DNA of 64,000 nt from CADEED01 sp043747875 (GTDB lineage Bacteria > Pseudomonadota > Gammaproteobacteria > Steroidobacterales > Steroidobacteraceae): contig JAYTOI010000045.1 of assembly GCA_043747875.1 (NCBI GenBank), forward strand, positions 14,806-78,805, in the 5' to 3' direction. The notes under the pieces were generated by a model that searched no databases, had not been told where the DNA came from, and saw only the letters and a program-made list of their open reading frames with translations. Both the position numbers and the translations under genes were made by a program. This document shows, in pieces, positions 19,531 through 27,293 of the stretch. Numbering within the stretch: position 1 is the stretch's first letter; each line of letters begins with the position of its first letter.

Positions 19531-21087
19531 ATGTTTTCCCGATCCGTCGTTCGGTGGCGCGGGGCAGCCGCGCTGCTGCTCGCCGTCCTGCCGCTCATTG
19601 CCTCCGCCGCGGAGGATAAGACCTTTTCCGTTGCCGCGTTGCGCGCGGATCTCGAGCTGCTGCGAACGGCGCTCCACCAGGCGCATCCGGGCCTAACCAG
19701 ATACGCGAGCGAGCGCGAATTGCGGCGCGCGTTCGCGAACGCGGAGCAGGCCCTGGACTCTCCCGGGACGGAGATCGATCTCTTCCGGGCAATCGCACCC
19801 GTGCTTGCGACCATTCGCGACGACCACACCTTTGCGCTGCCTTCCGCTGCGTACTGGCGCGAGCGGTTCGGACCGATGAGCTTCTCGCAGAAGAACGGCG
19901 CCGGCGATCTCGCGCTCTTTCCATTGTTCATCACGGTGCAAGGCGGACGGCTCTACGTCACGCACGACAACAGCGCCGAGCCGGCGATCGCGCGTGGCAC
20001 CGAAATCCTCCGCATCGACGGCCGTCCGGTGCGTGACGTGCTGCGACGGCTCGAACGGGCTCTGCCCACGAGTGGATTCAGCCGTACCCGCCCCGCGCGC
20101 AGCCTCGAGCAGTTCGATCTTCATCAGGAGTACAACTTGTGGTGCGTGTACTACGCACTGATGATCGGCACGCCGGAGCGGTTCGTCCTGCAGGTTCGCG
20201 CCACACCGGATGCGCGCACGGCCACGGTCACCGCCCCGGCGCTGCGCGCGGCCGCTATCTGGGAAAATTTCCGCGCCCGCGCTTCCACGAGCGACGCCTT
20301 GCTCGCGCGCGACCGCCCGATGCGGTTGACCTATCCGGCCGCCGACACGGCGCTGTTGTCACTTTCGAGCTTTCACACCTGGCGCTGGAGGCGTGACAAG
20401 CTCGATTTTCGCAGGGACATCGCTGCCGTCTTCCGCGAGCTCGCGGATCGTGGCATGGCGAAACTCATCGTCGACCTGCGCGGCAATGAGGGCGGCGATG
20501 CGGGGATCGCGATCGAGGTGCTCGGCTTCCTCGCCCGCCGGCCATTTCAGGTCTACGACTACAAGGAAGTGATGAGCAATCATTTTCCCGCCCTGCGCGC
20601 GCACGTGCGCAACCCCGACGGCCTCGCGAATCTCGCAGACGAGTTGTTCGAGCCGGCCGCTGGTGGCCGCTTGCGTATCAAGACGGATTTGCCGGAAGAA
20701 ACGTGGTCGCGACCGATGGATCCAGCCGCGCCGCAGTTCGCGGGCCAGCTGTGGATATTGGCTGATGGAGCGACGGGATCCGCGGCGGCGCAGCTCGCGA
20801 CGCTGGTCCGCGTGAACCGTCCCGACGCCGTGTTCGTGGGCGAGGAATCTGGTGGCGACATGGAAGGTCCGATCTCCGGCTCGTACCTCGAACTGGTGCT
20901 GCAGAACACCGGGATCCGCGTGGACATTCCTATCCTCAAGAAGGTCATGCATCTGGGCGGCTATCGACACGGCCGCGGGCGCGGTGTGCCTGCGGACCAT
21001 CCGATCACGCCGAGCCAGGCGGATATCGCGCAGGGCCGGGATGCCGCGCTGGCTTTCACGCTGCGCGAAACCGCCGGCGCGCGCTGA
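19531..21087 (+). CDS. Secreted S41-family peptidase
   Basis: This 518-residue protein has a signal peptide (MFSRSVVRWRGAAALLLAVL, cut near ASAAED). The S41 (C-terminal processing peptidase) core is present: a substrate-binding motif DLRGNEGG near residue 314, the nucleophile Ser417 in ADGATGSAAAQ, and GEESGG downstream. A PDZ-like stretch (GTEILRIDGRPV) lies near residue 155. S41 proteins cut periplasmic proteins, usually from the C-terminus. Length is typical of the Gram-negative S41 subgroup. The DUF924 gene follows after 9 bases and is probably co-transcribed. Confidence 0.9.
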   Translation: MFSRSVVRWRGAAALLLAVLPLIASAAEDKTFSVAALRADLELLRTALHQAHPGLTRYASERELRRAFANAEQALDSPGTEIDLFRAIAPVLATIRDDHTFALPSAAYWRERFGPMSFSQKNGAGDLALFPLFITVQGGRLYVTHDNSAEPAIARGTEILRIDGRPVRDVLRRLERALPTSGFSRTRPARSLEQFDLHQEYNLWCVYYALMIGTPERFVLQVRATPDARTATVTAPALRAAAIWENFRARASTSDALLARDRPMRLTYPAADTALLSLSSFHTWRWRRDKLDFRRDIAAVFRELADRGMAKLIVDLRGNEGGDAGIAIEVLGFLARRPFQVYDYKEVMSNHFPALRAHVRNPDGLANLADELFEPAAGGRLRIKTDLPEETWSRPMDPAAPQFAGQLWILADGATGSAAAQLATLVRVNRPDAVFVGEESGGDMEGPISGSYLELVLQNTGIRVDIPILKKVMHLGGYRHGRGRGVPADHPITPSQADIAQGRDAALAFTLRETAGAR

Positions 21088-21096
21088 AGTCCCGAC

Positions 21097-21744
21097 ATGC
21101 ACAGCGCACAAGACGTATTGCAATTCTGGTTTGGCGGCGACTCGCTTGCGGGCGATGCCCTTGCGGAGGCTGGCCTCGCCGCCCGACTGGCCGAACGCAC
21201 GACGTTCTGGTTCGGCGGCGACGGCGCGGAGGCCCAGGCCGGGCGCGATGCGCTGATCCGCGCGGAGCTCGAGCCGCTGCTGGAGCGCGCCGCCCGTGGC
21301 GAGCTCGCGTCGTGGATCAGCGGTCCGAAGCGGCGGCTGGCGCTGATCCTGCTGTTCGACCAGGTACCGCGCAATGCGTATCGCGGCACCGCCGCCGCGT
21401 TCGCGTTCGACCGCGAGGCGCTGACCGTCGCATTCGAGGGCCTGCAGCTCGCGGCCGACGCGGCGCTGACGCCGATCGAACGCGTGTTCTTCTATCTACC
21501 GCTGGAGCACGCGGAGTCGATGGACGCGCAGGATGCGTCCGTGGCTGCGTACCAGCGGCTGGCCGCCGATGCGCCGGAAGCGCTGCGCAAGTTCTGCGCG
21601 TCGACGCTGAAATACGCGCGGGGGCATCGGGAGATCATCCGGAAGTTCAAGCGGTTTCCGCATCGGAACAAGGTGCTGGAGCGGCAGAACACGCCGGAGG
21701 AGACCGAATGGCTGGCGGCGGAGGGCGAGAGCTTCGGTCAGTAG
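21097..21744 (+). CDS. DUF924 family protein
   Basis: A 215-residue cytoplasmic protein of the DUF924 family. The recognisable parts are the opening HSAQDVLQFWFGG, the central LFDQVPRNAYRGTAAAFAFD, and the later VFFYLPLEHAE. The family is widespread in proteobacteria, is predicted to be all-helical and TPR-like, and has no settled function. It lies 9 bp behind the S41 peptidase gene. A 39-bp inverted repeat starts 10 bases after its stop. Confidence 0.88.
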   Translation: MHSAQDVLQFWFGGDSLAGDALAEAGLAARLAERTTFWFGGDGAEAQAGRDALIRAELEPLLERAARGELASWISGPKRRLALILLFDQVPRNAYRGTAAAFAFDREALTVAFEGLQLAADAALTPIERVFFYLPLEHAESMDAQDASVAAYQRLAADAPEALRKFCASTLKYARGHREIIRKFKRFPHRNKVLERQNTPEETEWLAAEGESFGQ

Positions 21745-21753
21745 TTGGTGCCG

Positions 21754-21863
21754 CGACTAGTGGTGCCGGGGAAGGAATCTCGGGAGATCTCGCTCGGCGT
21801 TCGCGAGCCCGCAACACGTGGACTCGAGATCTCCCGAGATTCCTTCCCCGGCACCACTAGTCG
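21754..21863. repeat. 39-bp perfect inverted repeat with 32-nt loop
   Basis: The arms at 21754-21792 and 21825-21863 are exact reverse complements over 39 bp; the loop between them is 32 nt. Each arm carries CTAGTGGTGCCGGGG near its outer end and ATCTCGGGAGATCTCG at its inner end. The right arm overlaps the stop codon of the cation transporter gene (21857-21859). It sits between two convergent genes, where a two-way terminator is expected, but the arms are three to four times longer than a usual terminator stem and no T-run follows. Confidence 0.95.
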
Positions 21864-22765
21864 GCTACGTCGGGCTCCACGAAACACCACGCCACTTCGG
21901 GAAACTTCGACTTGATGCGCCGCTCGAGCGCGTTCAGGCAGGCAACCGCCGCTTCGAGCGACATCCCCGCGCGCATGCGCACCTTCAGCGCGAGCATCAC
22001 ATCGGGGCCCATCTGCATGGTGATCGCATTGAGCAGTTCGTAGATGTCCGGATCCGCGGCCACTTCCGCGCGCAGCGCCTCCTGCAGATCGTCCTCGGCC
22101 GAGCGCCCGACGATGAGCCCCTTGATCCGCACGGCCACGAAGATGGAAACGCACACCAGCACAATGCCGATGCAGATCGAGCCCGCCGCATCGAACAGCC
22201 CGTTGCCCGTCACCATGGCGAGTGCCACGAATACGAACGCGAGCACCAGACCGATCAATGCCGCGACATCCTCGCCGAACACCACGACCAGCTCGGCATT
22301 GCGCGTATGGCGCAGCCAATAGCCAAGCGTCCGTTCCTTGCGCAGCTTTGCAATCTCGCGCAGGCAGCCCATCAAACTACCGAACTCGAGCGCCACCGAC
22401 ACGGCGAGCACCACCAGCGCCACCCACGGCTTGTTGAGCACTTCGGGCTCGTGCAGCTTGTGCCAGCCTTCATATATTGAGAACAGCCCGCCCATCGAGA
22501 ACAGCAGCAGCGCGACGATGAAGCTCCAGAAGTACGACACCTTGCCATAGCCGAGCGGGTGCCTAGCATCGGGCGGTTTCTGCGACTGCTTGAGTCCGAT
22601 GAACAGCAGCACCTGGTTGCCACAGTCCGCGAACGAGTGGATTGCCTCGGCCAGCATGCTGCCGGAGTGCGTATAGAACGACGCGCCGAGCTTCGCGAGC
22701 GCGATGCCGAGATTCGCGACGAACGCGTAGAGGATCGCCTTCGCCGATGAACCGTGATCCGACAT
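21857..22765 (-). CDS. Cation diffusion facilitator transporter, SLC30A9-like
   Basis: This 302-residue protein has six membrane segments and the CDF signature in its second helix (AEAIHSFADCGNQ). Such proteins export Zn2+ or other divalent ions in exchange for protons. In the fifth helix the usual HxxxD metal site is replaced by GEDVAAL, as in the SLC30A9 branch, where E and D stand in its place. The C-terminal domain (EDDLQEALRAEV... FPEVAWCFVEPD) is the cytoplasmic dimer domain. It follows the M16 genes with 6 bp between, so the three are likely one operon. Confidence 0.9.
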   Translation of the reverse strand: MSDHGSSAKAILYAFVANLGIALAKLGASFYTHSGSMLAEAIHSFADCGNQVLLFIGLKQSQKPPDARHPLGYGKVSYFWSFIVALLLFSMGGLFSIYEGWHKLHEPEVLNKPWVALVVLAVSVALEFGSLMGCLREIAKLRKERTLGYWLRHTRNAELVVVFGEDVAALIGLVLAFVFVALAMVTGNGLFDAAGSICIGIVLVCVSIFVAVRIKGLIVGRSAEDDLQEALRAEVAADPDIYELLNAITMQMGPDVMLALKVRMRAGMSLEAAVACLNALERRIKSKFPEVAWCFVEPDVAD

Positions 22766-22771
22766 CCGGCG

Positions 22772-24217
22772 TTACTTCGCCGGCGCGAAATCCGGATCGG
22801 AGAGCTTCATCTCCGTTACCGGACCGTATTTCGCGGCCGCTTCGCGAATCTTTTCCGCATCGCCGATGAGCACCATGACCAGATCGTCGGGCCGCGGAAA
22901 CGCATCCGCCGTCACCGCCGCGGTCTCCGGCAGGTCGACCTTGGCGAGCGCGGGCGCGTAGCCCTCGATGTAGTCCTTGCCGAGTCCGTAGAACTCGAGG
23001 TCGGAGAGGGTCGCCGCCCAATGCGCCGCGGTCTCGAGCTGCAGCGGAAATTGTCCGAGCACGTAGGCACGCGCGGACTCCAGCATCGCCGGCTCGAGCG
23101 CGCCGCGCTTGAGCTGCTCGAGCGTTTCGAGCGTGAGGTCGAGCGCCTGGCCCGTGTTCGCGGTCTGCGTGAACGAGCGGATCTGGAACTCGCCGGGCAC
23201 GCTGCCGCGCGTGAAGCGCGACGAGGCGCCGTACGAGAGCCCGGTCTTGACGCGCAGCTCGGTGTTGAGGATGGACGTGAACCGTCCGCCGTACAGCGTG
23301 TTCATCAGGTCGAGCGCCGGCCGGCCCCTGTAGCGCCTATCTACACCGACGTTGCCCAGCCAGAAGTACGTCTGCACCGATCCTGGCGAGTCGACCAGCA
23401 GCACGCGCCGGCCCGTGGCACGAGGCGCCGGCTGCAACACGGGTAACGCGCCCTTCGCCTTGGCCCACGCGCCGAACGCAGCGGTCAACGCCTGCTTCAT
23501 CCACTTGGCATCCAGGTCGCCCGCGAACACCAGCGTGGCGCGGTCGGCACCGAAGTTCGCGGCGTGATAGGCCGCGACGTCGGACGGCGTGATGGCGGAC
23601 AGCGAGCGTTCGCTGCCGCCCTGCGGACGTCCGTACGAATGCGCCCCGAACAACGCCGCGCGGCCGTAGATGCCGAGCAGCTGCGACGGATCCGAATCCT
23701 TCGCCGACTTGATGAACTCGATCTCGCGGTTGCGATACGCGGCGAACTCCTGCGCGTCGAGATGCGGGCGCATCAACGCGTCGGCCAGCAGCTCGATCAT
23801 CAACGCGCGGTCGCGCGTCAGGAACTGCCCGCCGACGGAAATCGACTCCGCACCGGCGCCGGCGGCGAAGCTGCCGCCCACCCCTTCGACAGCGTCGGCG
23901 AATTCATAGGCGTTGCGTTGGCCCGCGCCGCGGTCGAGCAATCCCGCGACCAGCGACGCGACGCCGGGCTTGTCTTGCGGATCGGCCGACGCGCCACCGC
24001 GCACGAAACCGCTGAATGCGATCAACGGCACTTCTTTCTTAGGCACGAGCACGATGACCAGGCCATTCGGCAGCACGAAGCGCTGATTGGCCGGCACCTT
24101 CACGCCCGTGGGCGCGGCATCGGCGGGCGCAGCGGCGCAAACGACGGCGCCGGGAGCCAGCGCGCAGCCCGCGGCGAGCAGCACCAGCGCGCGCAATCCG
24201 TGACCGACGCGGTTCAT
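22772..24217 (-). CDS. M16-family protein lacking the zinc site
   Basis: A 481-residue secreted protein of the M16 (pitrilysin/insulinase) fold, with a signal peptide ending AAAPADA. The fold shows in RFVLPNGLVIVLVPKKEVPL, GGSFAAGAGAES and the C-terminal half FWLGNVGVDRRY. The place where HxxEH should stand reads GVASLVAGLLDRG, so it cannot bind zinc and is presumably the non-catalytic partner of the neighbouring active subunit. Its start overlaps the end of that gene by 4 bp (24214-24217), which supports translational coupling and a heterodimer. Confidence 0.9.
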   Translation of the reverse strand: MNRVGHGLRALVLLAAGCALAPGAVVCAAAPADAAPTGVKVPANQRFVLPNGLVIVLVPKKEVPLIAFSGFVRGGASADPQDKPGVASLVAGLLDRGAGQRNAYEFADAVEGVGGSFAAGAGAESISVGGQFLTRDRALMIELLADALMRPHLDAQEFAAYRNREIEFIKSAKDSDPSQLLGIYGRAALFGAHSYGRPQGGSERSLSAITPSDVAAYHAANFGADRATLVFAGDLDAKWMKQALTAAFGAWAKAKGALPVLQPAPRATGRRVLLVDSPGSVQTYFWLGNVGVDRRYRGRPALDLMNTLYGGRFTSILNTELRVKTGLSYGASSRFTRGSVPGEFQIRSFTQTANTGQALDLTLETLEQLKRGALEPAMLESARAYVLGQFPLQLETAAHWAATLSDLEFYGLGKDYIEGYAPALAKVDLPETAAVTADAFPRPDDLVMVLIGDAEKIREAAAKYGPVTEMKLSDPDFAPAK

Positions 24218-25674
24218 GGCTTCTTCTCCGTCGGCGGCGTCTCGGTGGCCTTGCTACTGCCACTGGAAGGCGATTCGGTGGCGGGCGCAGCCGCAGCTGC
24301 CGCCGCGGGCGGCGACGCCAGCACCCCCACGGTGCGATGGTTGTTCTGGAACACCAGCGCGGCCGCTTTCTGGATGTCCTCGCGCGTCACTTTCTCGTAG
24401 GTCGCGGGCGCGTCGAACATCTTTTTGTAGTCGCCCTCGAACACCTCGAATTGACCTAACAAACTGGCCTTGCCATCGATGGTCGCGATCTGCTTCCAGA
24501 ACGCCGAGGCGTACAGGTTCTTGGCGCGGGCGAGCTCGGCGTCGCTGACGCCTTTGGCCACCACTTCGGCCAGCGCGCCGTCGAGCACTTCTTCCACCGC
24601 GCCTGCGTCCACGCCCTCGGGCAGAGTGAGATGCAGCCACGTGAGACCCGGGTCGAAGCCCTCCGCGAAGTATCCGCCGACATCGATGGCTATCTTCTTC
24701 TCCTCGACCAGCAGGCGATGCAGGCGCGCCGCGTTGCCCTCGGTCAGGATCGTCATGAGTAGATTGATGGCCGGTCCCTGCGCGTCGTTCGCGGGCGGCG
24801 ATTTATAGGCGTAGTACAGCAGCGGCGTCTGCGCATCGCGCTCCACGGTGACACGCTTCTCGCCCATCTGTTCCGGCTCGGTGGTGCGCACCGGCGGCGG
24901 CGCTTCCTGCCTCGGAATCGGCTCCAGGTATTTCTTCGCCAGCGCGAAGACTTCCTCGGCGCTCACGTCGCCGACCAGCACGAGCGTGCAGTTGTTGGGC
25001 GCGTAGTTCGTCTTGAAGAACTTCTGCAGGTCTTTGAGCTTCCAGCTCTGGATGTCGGCCGGCCAGCCGACGGTGGGGATCGAATACGGATGCGCTACGA
25101 ATGCAGTCGCCTGCATCTGCTCGGCGAGGAAGCCTTCGTTGCTGTCCTCGACGCGCAGCCGGCGCTCGGAGTACACGACGCCGCGCTCGCTCTCGATGAC
25201 CTTCGGATCGAACGAAAGATTCGCGAGACGGTCGCTCTCGAGGTCGAACACGAGATCGAGCGCGGTGCTCGGGATCCAGTCCTGATAGACGGTGACGTTG
25301 TCGTTCGTGAAGGCGTTGTTGGATCCACCCTGCGCTTCCATGAGGCGGTCGAATTCACTCGGCGCGCGTTTGCTCGTGCCGTTGAACATCATGTGTTCGA
25401 AGAAGTGCGCCAGACCGGTGATGCCCGGTACTTCGTTGCGGCTGCCGACGCGCACCCAGTTGTAGAGCGCGATGTTCGGGATGTCGCGGTCGGTCCAGAC
25501 GATGACCTTCATGCCGTTCGCGAGCGTCGTCTCGCGCACCTGCTCGACTCCGGGCACGCGCGTGGCGGGCGCCGGCTTCGCGGGTTTGGGCGCCGCGACT
25601 GCGCATGTGGCCCAGAACATGATCAACCAGGGAAGAAACGCGCTCAGCGCGCGCGGGACAGCGGTTCTCGACAT
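24214..25674 (-). CDS. M16-family zinc peptidase (active subunit)
   Basis: A 486-residue secreted M16 metallopeptidase. The signal peptide ends near VAAPKPAK. The inverted zinc motif HFFEH gives H90, E93 and H94, with the downstream Glu supplied by ESERGVVYSERR. It shares the two-domain M16 plan and opens the operon that continues with an inactive M16 protein and a cation transporter. Such pairs act as periplasmic clamshell proteases on short peptides; the substrate is unknown. A GAGGTG ribosome site precedes the ATG. The C-terminal tail is rich in Ala, Ser and Pro. Confidence 0.93.
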   Translation of the reverse strand: MSRTAVPRALSAFLPWLIMFWATCAVAAPKPAKPAPATRVPGVEQVRETTLANGMKVIVWTDRDIPNIALYNWVRVGSRNEVPGITGLAHFFEHMMFNGTSKRAPSEFDRLMEAQGGSNNAFTNDNVTVYQDWIPSTALDLVFDLESDRLANLSFDPKVIESERGVVYSERRLRVEDSNEGFLAEQMQATAFVAHPYSIPTVGWPADIQSWKLKDLQKFFKTNYAPNNCTLVLVGDVSAEEVFALAKKYLEPIPRQEAPPPVRTTEPEQMGEKRVTVERDAQTPLLYYAYKSPPANDAQGPAINLLMTILTEGNAARLHRLLVEEKKIAIDVGGYFAEGFDPGLTWLHLTLPEGVDAGAVEEVLDGALAEVVAKGVSDAELARAKNLYASAFWKQIATIDGKASLLGQFEVFEGDYKKMFDAPATYEKVTREDIQKAAALVFQNNHRTVGVLASPPAAAAAAAPATESPSSGSSKATETPPTEKKP

Positions 25675-25708
25675 GCGGCACCTCGAAATGAAGTGCGCAC
25701 TTTACACG

Positions 25709-25750
25709 CAGAAAAGAAAGCGCCGCACACGGGGAAGTGTGTGCGGCGCT
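25709..25750 (-). terminator. Rho-independent terminator reading leftwards
   Basis: Arms AGCGCCGCACAC (25719-25730) and its complement (25739-25750) form a 12-bp stem with an 8-nt loop. On the minus strand the stem is followed by CTTTCTTTTC, a T-rich tract. It ends a minus-strand transcript that comes from the right, just before the M16 start, and therefore implies an expressed unit between 25750 and the SPOR lipoprotein gene. Confidence 0.8.
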
Positions 25751-25805
25751 AAGAAGCGAACACCGGGGAAAGTTGTTCGCAGTCCTGTTGAGACGCCTCC
25801 GAGGC

Positions 25806-25997
25806 CTATCTCGAAACCTTGGCGTGGATCGCCGCGAGCTGGGCTCGCGCCAGTCGCACATCGAGCGGGGCGAACATCACGCCGCCACGCCGCCGCTTGA
25901 CCATCATTCCCACCACCGCCGTCCGCATGCTCGCGACGCCCTGCGCGTAGGGAAGAACCAGAGTCACTGTTGATCTCGCTGTCACGAGCAAAGACAT
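25806..25997 (-). CDS. Possible 63-residue basic protein
   Basis: An ATG at 25997 opens a 63-codon frame (MSLLVTARST, then a central MVKRRRGG, ending HAKVSR). It stops 55 bp before a clear minus-strand terminator, which is the main reason to accept it. The protein is basic, has a short hydrophobic N-terminus and no known domain. No good ribosome site precedes it, so the terminator could instead belong to a small RNA. The remaining DNA from 25998 to 26141 holds nothing I can support. Confidence 0.35.
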   Translation of the reverse strand: MSLLVTARSTVTLVLPYAQGVASMRTAVVGMMVKRRRGGVMFAPLDVRLARAQLAAIHAKVSR

Positions 25998-26141
25998 AGC
26001 AACTGGCGTGCCAGCGCGACGCATCCCATGAAATCAAATACTTGTCACTCCGACCGCGTGGCGAGGCTGGCGCGAGATGACGCTGCGGGTCAGTAAGTGA
26101 CGCGACTCGAACGTGTCAGGTTCGAATCTGCCGAGCTTCTG

Positions 26142-26816
26142 TTAAAGCTGCGGCAGCACCACGACGCAGGGCTTGTTCGACGATTTGAGACCGCCGCATA
26201 CGGCACGCGCCTGCGCCTCGTCGCGCACCTCGGCCTGCAGGCGATAGATGGCCTTGCCGCCCGCATCGCCGACCACGACACGCGGGGCGAGACCGTCCAG
26301 CGTGCCGCTGGCCTGAGCCTGCAATTTCTTCCATTCGTCGTTGGCGCGCTCCGGCGACGAAAACGCTCCGAGCTGCACTCCGAAACCTCCGGTTGCCACC
26401 GCGGGCGGCTCCGGTATCTCGGCACCCGCGCCGGGGGCGGCGGCTGCTGAGTTATCCGGTGAACCCGCCGCGGATGGCCTCGACGAGGCGGAGGCGGCGG
26501 TGGACGAAAAATTATCGATGCGGATCTGCGCCTCGCGCGCCCACTTGCCGGCGGGATGCAGCGCGAGGAATTGCCGGTAGGCCTCGAGCGAGTCCGTCTC
26601 TGCGGCGCTGCGCCAGGCCTTTTCTTCCGCGAGTTGCGCGAGCCGCTCGCGCGCGGTCGCGATGAGTGCGCTGTCCGGATGCGCGTCGATGAATTGCTCG
26701 TACGACTCGGAAGAATCCGCGGCCTGCGCCGAGCGCCAGGCGCTTTTCTCACGACTACAGCCAACCAGCGACAGCGATGAGACTGCGAACACGATCACGA
26801 GTGCGCGAACGGACAT
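26142..26816 (-). CDS. SPOR-domain lipoprotein
   Basis: A 224-residue lipoprotein: MSVRALVIVFAVSSLSLVGC ends in a lipobox. Two short repeat segments follow (YEQFIDAHPDSALIATA and YRQFLALHPAGKWAREA), each of TPR/YbgF-like type, then a Ser/Ala/Pro linker and a C-terminal SPOR domain (FGVQLGAFSSPERAND... IYRLQAEV... CVVVLPQL). SPOR domains bind denuded septal peptidoglycan, so a place in cell division or cell-wall remodelling is likely. It is divergent from the bactofilin gene 60 bp away, another cytoskeletal or wall-associated factor. Confidence 0.88.
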   Translation of the reverse strand: MSVRALVIVFAVSSLSLVGCSREKSAWRSAQAADSSESYEQFIDAHPDSALIATARERLAQLAEEKAWRSAAETDSLEAYRQFLALHPAGKWAREAQIRIDNFSSTAASASSRPSAAGSPDNSAAAAPGAGAEIPEPPAVATGGFGVQLGAFSSPERANDEWKKLQAQASGTLDGLAPRVVVGDAGGKAIYRLQAEVRDEAQARAVCGGLKSSNKPCVVVLPQL

Positions 26817-26875
26817 GGTTATGATCCGGTGGAACGAACGGTTTATTGTAGTTGTGTTTCCGACTGGAGCGCCGC

Positions 26876-27274
26876 ATGTCCGACGAGCCCAAACGCAGAC
26901 TGGTGGATCGACTGGGCATGTCGCCCACCGTCATCGCCGAGAGCACGACCATCGTTGGGGACATCGAGACGCACGGACCGCTGATGGTGTCCGGTCACAT
27001 CCGGGGCAATGGCCGCGTCGGCGGCACGCTCTCCGTCAGCAAGGCGGCGCATTGGGAAGGTGACATCAGCGCGCGTTCCGCGGTGCTGGCCGGCAAGGTC
27101 ACCGGCAAGATCGTCATCGAAGACAAGCTCGAGATCTCCTCGAGCGCGGTGATCCACGGCGAGATCGTGGCGAAAGTGCTGGCCATCGCAAACGGTGCGC
27201 GCATCGAGGGCGAGGTCACCGTGACCAGCGGCAAGCCCATCATGAAATTCGAAGAGAAGCGCGCCTCCGGTTGA
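26876..27274 (+). CDS. Bactofilin
   Basis: A 132-residue bactofilin (DUF583). The right-handed beta-helix repeat pattern is visible as GDIETHGPLMVSGHIRGNG, then repeated GxI/V steps to IEGEVTVTSGKP. Bactofilins polymerise without nucleotide into membrane-associated filaments that localise wall enzymes. I chose the ATG at 26876 (MSDEPKRR) because GGAG lies 7 bases before it; the frame opens earlier at a TTG (26852), which is less likely. It is divergent from a SPOR lipoprotein gene, consistent with a shared cell-wall role. Confidence 0.92.
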   Translation: MSDEPKRRLVDRLGMSPTVIAESTTIVGDIETHGPLMVSGHIRGNGRVGGTLSVSKAAHWEGDISARSAVLAGKVTGKIVIEDKLEISSSAVIHGEIVAKVLAIANGARIEGEVTVTSGKPIMKFEEKRASG

Positions 27275-27293
27275 ATGTCCGGGCGACGACCCC

